Source: a virus
Length of the DNA stretch: 64,000 nt
Virus record (IMG/VR): IMGVR_UViG_3300020394_000003
Span: 1 to 64,000 of that record
Direction: 5' to 3' (one strand)
In this document: positions 6,916 to 15,406 of the stretch, one piece after another
How the letters are laid out: the number at the start of each line of letters is the position of its first letter
Numbering within the stretch: the stretch's first letter is position 1
Translations under genes and position numbers: made by a program
The notes under the pieces: model-generated
Databases searched by the model: none
Seen by the model: only the letters and a program-made list of their open reading frames with translations
What the model was told of the DNA's origin: nothing

Positions 6916-7143
6916 ATGGAACAAGAGCGTTCAGATAATCAATATATTGCAGGTGATTTGGTTCAGAGTACTGTTGTAGGTCTAAAAGATTTTGAATACA
7001 ATTCTTTTGGAACACTAGGTATTTTGATTGAAGTCATTGGCACCCGTGAAGCTGCTAAAGTGTGGTGGTTTGGTTCTGAAAAACCTTCTACTGTGCTGTT
7101 TCGTAATTTTAAGTTATTATCTAGAACATCTAAAGCTAGCTGA
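6916..7143 (+). CDS. GDLV/SH3-like small protein, 75 aa
   Basis: IAGDLVQSTVVG...GTLGILIEVIGTREAAKVWWF...FKLLS repeats the same strand order as the 6580 product, so the two look like diverged tandem duplicates. No catalytic motif and no recognised family name. Confidence 0.6.
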   Translation: MEQERSDNQYIAGDLVQSTVVGLKDFEYNSFGTLGILIEVIGTREAAKVWWFGSEKPSTVLFRNFKLLSRTSKAS

Positions 7144-7166
7144 GACTCCATGTTTAATCATTTGTT

Positions 7167-7460
7167 ATGTCAAAAACTAATCCAAAAAATCAAAGTATAC
7201 GATTAGGAGTTGGTGATTTAATAGTCAACACAGATTCTCAAGCTGTTGGCATACTGCTAGAAAAACACCGGTTAATTAAACCATCTTCTGAGTCTACTGG
7301 TTCATCTTGGGAGTGGGCATGGAGTATAAGGTGGTCAAAAACAACGCCTAATGCTTCGATAAAATACTCAAATTGGATAAAATCTTATGCTTGTACAGAA
7401 GAATCAATTATTAATGAGATAAGAGAAGGTCAAGTTGAACATTATAGTGTTAAACAATAA
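7167..7460 (+). CDS. GDLI/SH3-like small protein, 97 aa
   Basis: LGVGDLIVNTDSQAVGILLEKHRL, then a Trp-rich strand pair (SWEWAWSIRWSK) that in the paralogs is the K-V-x-W strand. Third member of the local array. Function unknown. Confidence 0.55.
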   Translation: MSKTNPKNQSIRLGVGDLIVNTDSQAVGILLEKHRLIKPSSESTGSSWEWAWSIRWSKTTPNASIKYSNWIKSYACTEESIINEIREGQVEHYSVKQ

Positions 7461-7527
7461 CAATTTTACTAGAAGTGAGTCGATATTCGGTGTATAATAA
7501 ATTTAAAATCCATAAGGAGAGTAAAAA

Positions 7528-7758
7528 ATGAGTGAAAAAGACAATAAAAATACCATGAACCCAGTGGCTTTTGAGGCTTTTCTTAAAGAATTGTCTTTAC
7601 AAATGGCTGATTTTAACATTAGCAGCCGCCAAACTGCTGATTTTTTTAATGAAGCAATCCGTACTGTCAAATCTACCTTTCCAAACACTGAAAGTATTAG
7701 GGAATTTGATAATCCAGAAGAAGATGACCGCCCTTGGATAGACCAAGACGAAGATTAG
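7528..7758 (+). CDS. Small acidic protein, 76 aa
   Basis: A helical N-terminal half (FEAFLKELSLQMADFNIS) and a very acidic tail (NPEEDDRPWIDQDED). The ribosome site AAGGAG lies 9 nt before ATG, and a TATAAT box at 7493-7498 could be its -10, though no good -35 is present. Acidic tails of this kind occur in DNA-mimic or chaperone-like phage proteins, but I cannot assign one. Confidence 0.6.
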   Translation: MSEKDNKNTMNPVAFEAFLKELSLQMADFNISSRQTADFFNEAIRTVKSTFPNTESIREFDNPEEDDRPWIDQDED

Positions 7759-7771
7759 TTGCTTTTTTTTC

Positions 7772-7800
7772 TTGACAATGCCTTCGAAATGCGGTATATT
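7772..7800 (+). promoter_or_regulatory. Sigma70-type promoter
   Basis: TTGACA (7772-7777), 17-nt spacer, TATATT (7795-7800), then GGAGG at 7808 and ATG 7818. Confidence 0.8.
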
Positions 7801-7817
7801 TATAGTGGAGGTAAGCA

Positions 7818-8045
7818 ATGAAATACATTATTGGTAATTTAATCATCCTAGGGTCTGTTGCACTCTCAATTCTTGCACTTGTTATCGCTTGTGCTTCTAT
7901 TTTTGGCTTCGGGCCGGCCGTTGTACTGTTTATTTTTTGTTTACCGGGCATGTTTGCTCATATTGTTATTGGTACTGCCGGTACTAGGGCTGCGATGCAG
8001 AAAAGAGACCACTATTTTGAACGAAAAGCGAAGCGAGGTTGGTAG
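7818..8045 (+). CDS. Two-span membrane protein, 75 aa
   Basis: Two hydrophobic segments (about residues 4-28 and 31-53) and a basic C-terminal tail (RDHYFERKAKRGW), so probably an inner-membrane protein with a cytoplasmic tail. First gene after a strong promoter. No family recognised. Confidence 0.65.
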   Translation: MKYIIGNLIILGSVALSILALVIACASIFGFGPAVVLFIFCLPGMFAHIVIGTAGTRAAMQKRDHYFERKAKRGW

Positions 8046-8494
8046 ATTTGTGGTCAAAAATAAAAAAAAGGATGAAATCCTTGCTTGAAAATCTAGTTAC
8101 AGAAGTGGAAGAGTCTGAAGTCGCTACTGTAGAGAACGAAAGTATCGAAAGTGAGACAGAAAGGCCTTCCCAATCACCAAAAATAGTAAAGGTTTCTGTT
8201 TTGTCTGACGACCAAAAGAAAATAACCATTGATGAGCTTGAGGGAATGCTGCGAGAAATGTTGGGGAGCAGTAAAGGTTCTAAAAAAAGCCCTGATGCTT
8301 CTCATATTCTTATTACGGATGGCGCTCAATGGTACTACGACCCAATTAACAAACAAATGATCAGAGTACATTCCGGTACCGAGGTCGTTTTGTCAAATCC
8401 TGACCCAGATGACGACGGTAGAGTGCTCTGTTACTGCGATTTAGGCTTTATTATGGTGCCATACGACAATATTTCAGAATTAGGGTTAAATTAA
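8039..8494 (+). CDS. Hypothetical protein, about 151 aa
   Basis: N-terminal acidic and Ser/Glu-rich region, central helix (ELEGMLREML), then a compact C-terminal domain (HILITDGAQWYYDPINKQMIRVHSG...VLCYCDLGFIMVPYDNISELG). It overlaps the membrane-protein gene. Possible starts are TTG 8039 or TTG 8048; the latter has better spacing from GAGG. Function unknown. Confidence 0.6.
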   Translation: MVDLWSKIKKRMKSLLENLVTEVEESEVATVENESIESETERPSQSPKIVKVSVLSDDQKKITIDELEGMLREMLGSSKGSKKSPDASHILITDGAQWYYDPINKQMIRVHSGTEVVLSNPDPDDDGRVLCYCDLGFIMVPYDNISELGLN

Positions 8495-8653
8495 ATGTTT
8501 TTTTCTTTCTTTCAAAGCCCTTTTTGGAGAGGTGTTCTCTGGATTGGAGGATTTTTAACACTTTACGCCTTTTTAGGTTTTGAAATTACAACAATTACGG
8601 CCCTAGCGGTCATTGGAATGAGACAAAAAGAGCCAAAAGACTACTTCTTTTAG
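8495..8653 (+). CDS. Small membrane protein, 52 aa
   Basis: Starts right after the previous stop. It encodes a hydrophobic protein (WRGVLWIGGFLTLYAFLGF, then a second weaker segment TTITALAVIGM) ending in a polar tail. No recognised family. Confidence 0.5.
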   Translation: MFFSFFQSPFWRGVLWIGGFLTLYAFLGFEITTITALAVIGMRQKEPKDYFF

Positions 8654-8692
8654 TAAAACCTAATACTTAGTGTTGGCAAGGGGGGTTTGGCT

Positions 8693-9211
8693 GTGAAATT
8701 TCTTGAATTAGTAAATTATGAAGTTTTAGAGGCCAATTATGGTGAACTTTGTGAACCTGTTGAGGAAATTAATGATGAAATTGTTAGATTTTGTCATAAT
8801 TTAGCTCAAATCATGTACAATCACGACGGGATTGGTATTGCAGCACCTCAAGTTGGCGTAAATAAACGAATTATCATAATTGATTGCTCCCCAAACAAAA
8901 ATGAGACTGTTTATTTGATAAATCCCGAAATTTTGTGGCAATCTCCTAAAGAATCTCAAAAAAAAGAAGGTTGTCTTAGCTATCCCGGGCTAGCACTGCC
9001 TGTTTCTAGACCACATAGAATAAAAGTGCAAGGTTTGGGGCTAGACGGAAAAATTATTGAATTTGAAGCAGTTGGTATGTATGCTCGCTGTATTTATCAT
9101 GAAATTGACCATTTAAACGGAATTTCTTTCACAAGAAGAGCTACTAGGCAGGTTAGAAGACATCTTATGAGAAAATGGCAAAAAAAACAGGATAATGGAC
9201 ATGAATTCTAA
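8693..9211 (+). CDS. def: Peptide deformylase
   Basis: 172 residues with all three family motifs: GIGIAAPQVG (motif I), EGCLSYPG (motif II, metal-binding Cys) and CIYHEIDHLNG (motif III, HExxH-type zinc/iron site). It removes the N-formyl group from nascent proteins. Phage deformylases are known in marine phages, where they are thought to speed processing of fast-turnover host proteins. GTG 8693 follows AGGGGGG at a normal distance; TTG 8687 in frame is less likely. The size is normal and the active site complete, so it is probably functional. Overlaps the next gene by 17 nt. Confidence 0.93.
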   Translation: MKFLELVNYEVLEANYGELCEPVEEINDEIVRFCHNLAQIMYNHDGIGIAAPQVGVNKRIIIIDCSPNKNETVYLINPEILWQSPKESQKKEGCLSYPGLALPVSRPHRIKVQGLGLDGKIIEFEAVGMYARCIYHEIDHLNGISFTRRATRQVRRHLMRKWQKKQDNGHEF

Positions 9212-9407
9212 TAATTGGGAAGAATGGATGGGATATTCCGTTCATTACATGAATTGGGACGGAGAGGGGCCCTTTATTGACCCTTCCACCGACTACGGAA
9301 TTCCTATGGTGACGGCTTTAACCACTATGAAGGCTATTTTATTAACCGGTCGTTGTGCTTGGGTGGCAAAGGTAGACCCCGAATCGGCTTTGGAAGTTCC
9401 GTTTTGA
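9195..9407 (+). CDS. Hypothetical protein, 70 aa
   Basis: Acidic/Trp-rich start (NNWEEWMGYSVHYMNWDGEG) and an ATTMKAILLTGRCAWVAKV-like end. That end resembles SALFTQLNAGMCAWM in the next product, so the two may be related. No family recognised. Confidence 0.5.
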   Translation: MDMNSNNWEEWMGYSVHYMNWDGEGPFIDPSTDYGIPMVTALTTMKAILLTGRCAWVAKVDPESALEVPF

Positions 9408-9640
9408 AAAGCTACCAATTAGACTTTTTTAATGATGTTATGTATATAAATGTCTATTTTGGTGGCCATATTGTAGAACTAGGGCCCTTCTTTTGTTTTG
9501 AAAACGCTAGATCAGCACTATTTACTCAACTGAACGCAGGGATGTGTGCTTGGATGACACTTAATGGACGAAAAACCAAGTCTAGGAGACTCAAAAAAAA
9601 TAAAGATCGGAGATCTTGTACAGTGGAAACATTGGAATGA
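9404..9640 (+). CDS. Hypothetical protein, about 78 aa
   Basis: Probable start TTG 9404 (overlapping the previous stop) or ATG 9437; the frame extends further upstream but would overlap the 9195 gene. Contains VYFGGHIVELGPFFCFENARSAL and a basic tail. An ACTATTTACT element lies inside it about 45 nt before the 9564 start. Function unknown. Confidence 0.45.
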   Translation: MKSYQLDFFNDVMYINVYFGGHIVELGPFFCFENARSALFTQLNAGMCAWMTLNGRKTKSRRLKKNKDRRSCTVETLE

Positions 9641-9821
9641 TGGCTGGGTGCCTATTATAGGCATTGTTACCGCAATCTATACAAAAAAGATGTCTGGCCG
9701 TCGAGTAACAATGGTAAAGGTTACAACAACAACATCGTCTTCTCAAATTAGAGTAGGAGAAGAGCTAGAGTTAAATCCTTTGAGTTTGCAAATTATTTCA
9801 TCTCAAACGATATCAGATTAA
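9564..9821 (+). CDS. GDLV/SH3-like small protein, 85 aa
   Basis: KIKIGDLVQWKHWNDGWVPIIGIVTAIYTKK...RVTMVKV...LSLQIIS follows the same GDLV-x-GIV-strand-hIS pattern as the 6580/6916/7167 products. It overlaps the preceding gene by 77 nt. Function unknown. Confidence 0.6.
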   Translation: MDEKPSLGDSKKIKIGDLVQWKHWNDGWVPIIGIVTAIYTKKMSGRRVTMVKVTTTTSSSQIRVGEELELNPLSLQIISSQTISD

Positions 9822-9838
9822 TTAAAGACTATTTACTT

Positions 9839-10021
9839 ATGGTAAAAGTCATGAAAAAGCTCTTAAGAAATATTTGTTATGTTGCATTTGGCATCAATTT
9901 GGCTATTTTAGGACTATCGGTCTACCTAGCAGACCTAAATTTACTTCTTCTCTCAGGCTCCTCAGCGGTGTTAACGTTGTTTGGGGCCACTTTTGTATTT
10001 TCAGAGGAACCTATTAAATGA
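9839..10021 (+). CDS. Two-span membrane protein, 60 aa
   Basis: Two hydrophobic segments (ICYVAFGINLAILGLSVYL and LNLLLLSGSSAVLTLFGATFVF) after a basic start. An ACTATTTACT element (9828-9837) lies 1 nt before the ATG and no ribosome site is visible, so initiation may be leaderless or coupled. Last gene before the L-x-E operon. Confidence 0.6.
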   Translation: MVKVMKKLLRNICYVAFGINLAILGLSVYLADLNLLLLSGSSAVLTLFGATFVFSEEPIK

Positions 10022-12429
10022 ACATTAATGATTGGCGCAGTTTTTTACAAGAATCTAAAGAATCATCGGAAAAACTTCTTAGAGAAGTCACCGAAGACGA
10101 GCTTGGACACATTCAGCAGGCGCTAGATGAAATGGATAATGAAGATCTTGCATTCAATAAAATTTTTGATGGCAAAATGCGCGTTATCTTAGACTTTAAA
10201 ACAATGGACAGAACAAGTGCTTTGGGCACTTTTGTAGATTTCTTTAAACTTAACGGTTATGAAGTTGATTGGAATAAGGGAATGCTTTCGGGCGTTCAAG
10301 AATTGCATGATACAAGTATAGCTAACCAAGTGGCCGGCCTAGGCTTGGGAACAGCTACCCAGAAATATAAGCCTCCACAAAAAAAGAAAATTCAAATGAA
10401 GGTTGGCAAGTACCTCAAAAAAGTTGCCGACCTTCATGCAAAACAACAACAGTACTTTCAGAAGATTGTTGCATATAGCAGAAAAAATCAAATCTATGGA
10501 GCGACCCCTAATACTCCCGGGCAAGTAACAGGCACACTAGAGAAAAATGCACTAACCCCCGAAGAGCAAGAAAACTATCGCAGAATTGGTGCACATTTAG
10601 ATATGTACGATCCAAAAGTTGGTAGAGGAATGGCTAAGCAGTTCGCTGAATATTGGGCTAAGAATGCTGAGTATATTAAAGACAAAATTGATACTCTGGA
10701 AAACGATAAGTACAGCATCGTAATCACGCGACATCCTATCGACGTTCTTCGTATGAGTGACTTTGATAGCATTACTTCCTGCCATTCTCCACCCTCTAGA
10801 GGCTCAGGAGAGAGCTATTACAAGTGTGCGGTAGCAGAAGCTCACGGACACGGCGCAGTGGCTTATGTGGTCCATACAGACCAGCTTAAGGAGTGGGGTG
10901 GGCGACCAGATTTGAGCCTTGAAGAGATTGAGGAAGAAATGCAAACAGGCGAAATTTTTGAAGATACAGAGAGGTATGATGCCGGCACGATCAATCCAGT
11001 TTCTCGACTGCGTTTACGACAAGTTAGATATTATGAAGCTGCAAAGGGTAGCCAGCCTAAAACAGACGATTATAAGAAGGCCGGCCGTAATCCTTTTGAG
11101 GGGATCCAGCTAGCAGTACCAGAAAAACGTGTTTATGGACAGAAAATCCCGGGCATTCGAGACCGTGTAATGAAATGGGTAACCGAGGCTCAGCAAGAAC
11201 AGATGCAGATTGTCAGAAGAGATTCAGAACCCGACAATGAAGAGAGAGTAATTCAGCTAGATAAATTTATTAAGTTTGGCGGCTCGTATGAAGATAACCA
11301 AATTTCTGGCCTTATTGCTGATTTATTTGGCAATGAAGGTGGTGATGGCCTTCCGGCGAACACTTCCGGTCGAGTCATACAAGATACAACCACAGAAGAT
11401 GAACTAGATGCAAATCTTGTTGGTGGCCTTATGGAACAATATGAAGAGGAATGTGAAAATACAGCTGATCAATGGAATTACAGATATCAAGCTGTAGAAG
11501 TTTCCTATGATGTTCAAGATGATGGTGGAGGAGGTGTCTACATTAGTGTCCGCGGCGGCATGTTAATTAAATGGGATCTAGACGATTTCAATAGTCTTCC
11601 GAATTATATGACCGCCGGCTATGCAGCTAGTGAGCTAAATGACGTGGGATACGGATATTTTGATGATGACAGTGCCTCAATAAGTCGTCGAGGCGATGAA
11701 GTTCATATGTATATCGGTATTGAAACTGAAATGATTCCTCGCACAAATGGAATGGGGTTTGCTGTAGACCCTGAAGATTTTGAGGATTATTGCGTTGGTC
11801 TAAACGAAATTGATGATATGTATGACGGAATTAAAGAGATGCTTACACGCTTCTTTAAACGTGAAGGACATATGGCCGGCTCTGCTTTTTACGAGCTAGC
11901 AGTTGAAGTTGTTGACAACGGAGAGTATGACGGATATGAGTATTCTGCATGGGATGTTGAAGCTGATGATCGGTATGATTCTTCTGAAGCTTATACTATT
12001 GAAGCTACAACAGCTATTGATACTCATGAGATTATGGATGAACTTCCAGAAATTAATCCTGAAGTGCTTTTAAAAATTATTCAAAGCAGAGAATATCAAA
12101 CTGCTGTTCGTGTTGCTTTATCTCGGGCAGCCCGGGAAGAATTAGGAACTGAGTATTATGTCGACACCAGTCACACTGCTCACCTTGATAGCTCAAATGA
12201 CGTTATCCATAAAGTTACTTTTAGTGTTGATCAAAGCAGCTACCCTGAACAAATTGAATTGTTTAAAAAGATTCTAGAGTTAAATGACAGCGAGGATGAT
12301 ATCTTATCAGAACTTATATTGCCGGTTTTGTTACAAGCTATAAATTCTCGCATGCCCTCTAGCATGCAGCAGAATCTAGATGAAAATGAAAGAATTGTAA
12401 AAAGCTGGAAGAGTTTCCTAAGAGGGTGA
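10018..12429 (+). CDS. Large putative internal head protein with L-x-E tail, 803 aa
   Basis: Starts MNINDWRSFLQESKE. The WRSFLQE-S segment resembles a T4 capsid-targeting sequence with an L-x-E cleavage site. The body is acidic. Residues about 240-285 hold a conserved-looking Cys/His block (SDFDSITSCHSPP...YKCAVAEAHGHGAVAYV). The rest is rich in Asp/Glu and Tyr, with a helical end that closes in NERIVKSWKSFLRG. I do not recognise the enzyme class. It leads a 15-kb run of genes with similar N-termini, which suggests packaging in the head and perhaps injection. It overlaps the previous gene by 4 nt. Confidence 0.7.
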   Translation: MNINDWRSFLQESKESSEKLLREVTEDELGHIQQALDEMDNEDLAFNKIFDGKMRVILDFKTMDRTSALGTFVDFFKLNGYEVDWNKGMLSGVQELHDTSIANQVAGLGLGTATQKYKPPQKKKIQMKVGKYLKKVADLHAKQQQYFQKIVAYSRKNQIYGATPNTPGQVTGTLEKNALTPEEQENYRRIGAHLDMYDPKVGRGMAKQFAEYWAKNAEYIKDKIDTLENDKYSIVITRHPIDVLRMSDFDSITSCHSPPSRGSGESYYKCAVAEAHGHGAVAYVVHTDQLKEWGGRPDLSLEEIEEEMQTGEIFEDTERYDAGTINPVSRLRLRQVRYYEAAKGSQPKTDDYKKAGRNPFEGIQLAVPEKRVYGQKIPGIRDRVMKWVTEAQQEQMQIVRRDSEPDNEERVIQLDKFIKFGGSYEDNQISGLIADLFGNEGGDGLPANTSGRVIQDTTTEDELDANLVGGLMEQYEEECENTADQWNYRYQAVEVSYDVQDDGGGGVYISVRGGMLIKWDLDDFNSLPNYMTAGYAASELNDVGYGYFDDDSASISRRGDEVHMYIGIETEMIPRTNGMGFAVDPEDFEDYCVGLNEIDDMYDGIKEMLTRFFKREGHMAGSAFYELAVEVVDNGEYDGYEYSAWDVEADDRYDSSEAYTIEATTAIDTHEIMDELPEINPEVLLKIIQSREYQTAVRVALSRAAREELGTEYYVDTSHTAHLDSSNDVIHKVTFSVDQSSYPEQIELFKKILELNDSEDDILSELILPVLLQAINSRMPSSMQQNLDENERIVKSWKSFLRG

Positions 12430-12439
12430 GCTAGTTATT

Positions 12440-12859
12440 ATGTCACTGTTTCAAGATAAATGGAGAGAGTTTTTGGAAGAAGATAAAAAAGGTAAAGATT
12501 CCGATAAGATTGCAAAGGCAGTGCTTTATAAGGACGATAAGGTTTTATTGCTTAAACGTTCTTCTTATATGAAAAAGCATGCTAAAGAATGGGATCTCCC
12601 GGGCGGGCACGTTATGGAAGGCGAAAATCTAGAAGACGGACTTTTGCGAGAAGTCTGGGAGGAGACCGGGCTTCACATCAAAAACCCAGTAAAGCTTCAT
12701 TCAAGAAAAAACGATACTTATTACATGGCAGACCTGCCAGATACAGAAATTAAACTCAGCGATGAACATACAGAGCATAAAATGTTCTCATTAGATGAAA
12801 TTGATGATATTAATTTGCCAGATAAATATGCTAGAGCAGTTAAGGATACACTATCATGA
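12440..12859 (+). CDS. Nudix hydrolase with L-x-E N-terminal tail
   Basis: 139 residues. A complete Nudix box (GX5EX7REUXEEXGU) is visible from GGHVMEGE to REVWEETGL, about residues 54-78. The N-terminus MSLFQDKWREFLEEDKKG matches the tails of neighbouring genes (WR-x-FLEE). Nudix enzymes hydrolyse nucleoside-diphosphate derivatives such as ADP-ribose, NADH or oxidised nucleotides; the substrate cannot be read from sequence. If the tail is a capsid-targeting peptide, this is a virion-borne hydrolase. Its stop overlaps the next ATG by 4 nt. Confidence 0.88.
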   Translation: MSLFQDKWREFLEEDKKGKDSDKIAKAVLYKDDKVLLLKRSSYMKKHAKEWDLPGGHVMEGENLEDGLLREVWEETGLHIKNPVKLHSRKNDTYYMADLPDTEIKLSDEHTEHKMFSLDEIDDINLPDKYARAVKDTLS

Positions 12860-13458
12860 ACAAGCAGTGGAAAAACTTTATTAAAGAAAAAAAGTACGCC
12901 GATATTTCAAAAGGCAAAGGTCAATGGACCGATATTGACAAATCTGATCTTCAAGGTCAAGAAAACATTGACTTATCTATGGAACTTTATGATTTAATTG
13001 CAACCGCATATGCAAATATTGGTGGAAACTTTGATTTTCAGTCACCAGATGACATTCCGGGCAAGTCTGATATGTGGACCGCAGTCGATGTTGATGGCGA
13101 CGATGAACCCGATGCTCTCCGAGTTGGTAAAACCAAACCATATGGTAAGAAATTAACTGCTAGTGGTCACGACGGCTCCAAGCCCGGTATTGATGCATAT
13201 GTTGCAAAAACAGCAGAAATGTTAAATACTAAAGGCTATTATGCAGAAATGTCTAAAGGTATCGCTCATATTATGATAAAATATCATCAAGTACCACATG
13301 TTGCAGACGAAGAAACAGTTAGAAAAGTTTTAGGAAAAGAGTTAGAATGGTTAGGCCCGCACCCCGAGGGCAAATACCCAGACTATAACGGATGGTATGT
13401 TCGTGATATTAGCGGACACAGAGAAATGAAAATCATGTTAGGGACACCTAATATTTAA
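12856..13458 (+). CDS. Putative internal protein with tail, 200 aa
   Basis: Begins MNKQWKNFIKEKKY, a tail of the local type (W-K-x-F-I-K-E). The body (SMELYDLIATAYANIGGNFDFQSPDD...WTAVDVDGDDEPDALRVGKTKPYGKKL...MLNTKGYYAEMS) has the look of a GNAT-type acyltransferase, but I cannot see a convincing acetyl-CoA loop. The C-terminus is GPHPEGKYPDYNGWYVRDISG. Treated as unknown. Confidence 0.6.
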   Translation: MNKQWKNFIKEKKYADISKGKGQWTDIDKSDLQGQENIDLSMELYDLIATAYANIGGNFDFQSPDDIPGKSDMWTAVDVDGDDEPDALRVGKTKPYGKKLTASGHDGSKPGIDAYVAKTAEMLNTKGYYAEMSKGIAHIMIKYHQVPHVADEETVRKVLGKELEWLGPHPEGKYPDYNGWYVRDISGHREMKIMLGTPNI

Positions 13459-13470
13459 AAGGAGTAGAAG

Positions 13471-13659
13471 ATGGCTAGAACAACGACAAAAGAACTCACA
13501 GAGCAAAATGAAGTTTTGCAAGAAAAGCTTGATAATGCTAGGAATAGAGCTAGTTCTGTCCTCGCAAAAATCGGAGGCCTGCGCGCTCATGTAGCAGCAA
13601 ACAATCCTACTAGTGAAGACGTTATTCGTATTCTTGATTCAATTATCGCAGATTCATAA
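13471..13659 (+). CDS. Small coiled-coil protein, 62 aa
   Basis: Heptad-like helix from residue 5 to about 40 (TKELTEQNEVLQEKLDNARNRASSVLAKI), then a short tail. AAGGAG lies 9 nt before ATG. Followed by a strong terminator, so it closes the first part of the internal-protein run. No family recognised. Confidence 0.6.
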   Translation: MARTTTKELTEQNEVLQEKLDNARNRASSVLAKIGGLRAHVAANNPTSEDVIRILDSIIADS

Positions 13660-13687
13660 TAGAATATTTTAAAAAATAATATTTTTA

Positions 13688-13717
13688 AGCGGGGATAATA
13701 CCCCGCTTTTTTTGTTT
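13688..13717 (+). terminator. Rho-independent terminator
   Basis: AGCGGGG (13688-13694), loop ATAATA, CCCCGCT (13701-13707), then a T run. Perfect 7-bp stem after the coiled-coil gene. Confidence 0.92.
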
Positions 13718-13748
13718 TTGTTTGAAAAACGGACTATTTATTACCGCT

Positions 13749-13988
13749 ATGAAACATCTAGACGAAGTAGGGGAAACCTACTGGGAACATATGAGGGCCG
13801 CTCTCGCCATTACGGGGCGCCTCGCTTTGGCAACTCACTGTCAGCTATTGCATGCTGTTTTTCCTTTTATCAAGCCTCCTTTAGAAAATGATTTAGAAAG
13901 TTTAATTAAATTTCTTGAAAATCGTTTAACAAAGGTAAAAATCGATGAAGAAGAGGAGGAGTTGTACACAATTTATGGAGGAGATTAA
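13749..13988 (+). CDS. DUF6356-like small protein, 79 aa
   Basis: Begins MKHLDEVGETYWEHMRAALAI and continues with a hydrophobic helix (LALATHCQLLHAVFPFIKPP), matching my recollection of DUF6356 proteins ('HL-E-G-TYWEH...GLIHAxFPF'), which occur in bacteria and marine phages and have no known function. An ACTATTTATT element (13733-13742) lies 6 nt upstream and no ribosome site is apparent. The frame opens at TTG 13722, but that lies in the terminator tail. Confidence 0.65.
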   Translation: MKHLDEVGETYWEHMRAALAITGRLALATHCQLLHAVFPFIKPPLENDLESLIKFLENRLTKVKIDEEEEELYTIYGGD

Positions 13989-13989
13989 T

Positions 13990-14190
13990 ATGATAAAATG
14001 TTTTGGCACAGTACGTACCTCTAGTCCTTTAGACAGCTATATTGCATCTAGCACTGGACAATCTAATGAATCGGAGGCCCAATCAAATAGTTCAAGGGGC
14101 CTATCTGTACCTTCCGAACCAGAAACAAGAAATGGGCCACGTATAAAAGAGATCAAAAGAAGGTACATGATGATGATGAACACTATTTAA
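13990..14190 (+). CDS. Hypothetical Ser-rich protein, 66 aa
   Basis: ATG 13990 follows GGAGGAG and sits just after the previous stop. Low-complexity Ser/Glu/Asn middle and a basic, Met-rich end (RIKEIKRRYMMMMNTI). No recognised domain. Confidence 0.45.
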   Translation: MIKCFGTVRTSSPLDSYIASSTGQSNESEAQSNSSRGLSVPSEPETRNGPRIKEIKRRYMMMMNTI

Positions 14191-14223
14191 AAAAAAGACC
14201 TCTTGGGCACGGAGAAAATATCT

Positions 14224-15405
14224 ATGGAACATATTCTAAAAAAATGGAATAACTATCTTGTCGAGTCTCACTCTAAAGAAGATGAGGAAGAGCTTAAAAA
14301 AATCAGCGATGAACTGAAAGGTGCAGTAAAAGCGCATCAAAGCCAAGCTGACCGCATTGATAAAATTCTTGACAGCACAGACGACGAAGAGCTTGAAGAG
14401 GGCAAAAAGAAAAATTGTGGTTGTGGTCAAGACCCCTGCATCACTTATGGTATTCAAGAAGTCAAAGGCGGTGACAAAGAAGACGGTGAGTATCAAGACA
14501 CTGTTGATGACTCTTTTGATGACGCACTAAATGAAGATGAACTAGATGAAAAGAAAAAGAAAGGTGGTAAGAAAGATGCTTGCTATCATAAGGTTAAATC
14601 TCGCTACAAAGTCTGGCCTTCAGCATATGCCTCGGGTGCCCTAGTAAAATGCCGCAAAGTTGGTGCTAAAAATTGGGGCAATAAATCTAAAAAGAAAAAT
14701 GAAAGTTTCGATATCTTTGGAGACATGGTAATTGAAGAAATCTTTACTGCTCTTATTAATGAAGAGGGTCTTAAAGATTGGTTTGATGATGCTGATGGAG
14801 ATGGTCAAAAAGGTTGGGAGCAGATTGGTGGCAAGTACGACGGTAAACCGTGTGCTAAGCAGCCCGGTCAAAAAACCAAGCCTAAGTGCGCGTCTCCTGA
14901 AAAAGCTGCATCAATGTCTAAGAAGGAAAAGGACAATGCAGCAAAAAGAAAGCGTGCTAAAGACCCTAACCCTAATAGAAAAGGCAAAGCTAAAAACGTA
15001 AACACAGACCCCAAGAAGGAATCAATTGAAATGATCACAAAACAAGAATTAACAGAAATTATCCTAGATGAACTAAGCGACAATGTTTACTATCATATCA
15101 CAGACGCAACTTACGATGATGGAACAGTTGCAGAAGATGTGGAATTTTGGGATGATGTTCTTGAAGAGGCCGAGTATCAGGGCCGCAAGGTAACTCTCAA
15201 TAAACCCATGAAAGGTGATGTTAAAAAGTCTAAGGTTTATGTAAAAAATGCTAAAGGCAATGTTGTCAAAGTCAACTTTGGTGACAAAAAGATGAAGATC
15301 AAGAAATCAAATCCCAAACGACGCAAGTCTTTTAGAGCTAGGCACAACTGCGATAACCCCGGGCCCAAGTGGAAGGCAAGGTATTGGTCTTGTAAAGCGT
15401 GGTAA
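14224..15405 (+). CDS. Putative internal/structural head protein with L-x-E tail, 393 aa
   Basis: ATG 14224 gives MEHILKKWNNYLVESHSK, a tail of the local type with YLVE-S; TTG 14203 in frame would hide the tail. Acidic N-terminal third with a Cys cluster (KNCGCGQDPC). Two blocks follow that I recall from marine phage virion proteins: ACYHKVKSRYKVWPSAYASG, and LKDWF..ADGDGQKGWEQIGGKYDGKPCAKQPGQ. A very basic C-terminus (KKSNPKRRKSFRARHNCDNP...ARYWSCKAW) could bind packaged DNA. Extra L-x-E sites (e.g. LNED, LINEE) inside the chain could be further protease sites. Confidence 0.7.
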   Translation: MEHILKKWNNYLVESHSKEDEEELKKISDELKGAVKAHQSQADRIDKILDSTDDEELEEGKKKNCGCGQDPCITYGIQEVKGGDKEDGEYQDTVDDSFDDALNEDELDEKKKKGGKKDACYHKVKSRYKVWPSAYASGALVKCRKVGAKNWGNKSKKKNESFDIFGDMVIEEIFTALINEEGLKDWFDDADGDGQKGWEQIGGKYDGKPCAKQPGQKTKPKCASPEKAASMSKKEKDNAAKRKRAKDPNPNRKGKAKNVNTDPKKESIEMITKQELTEIILDELSDNVYYHITDATYDDGTVAEDVEFWDDVLEEAEYQGRKVTLNKPMKGDVKKSKVYVKNAKGNVVKVNFGDKKMKIKKSNPKRRKSFRARHNCDNPGPKWKARYWSCKAW

Positions 15406-15406
15406 A

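Noticed and set aside
7741-7775. T run at 7763-7770 as a terminator
   Set aside because: No stable stem precedes it; it is followed at once by a -35 box.
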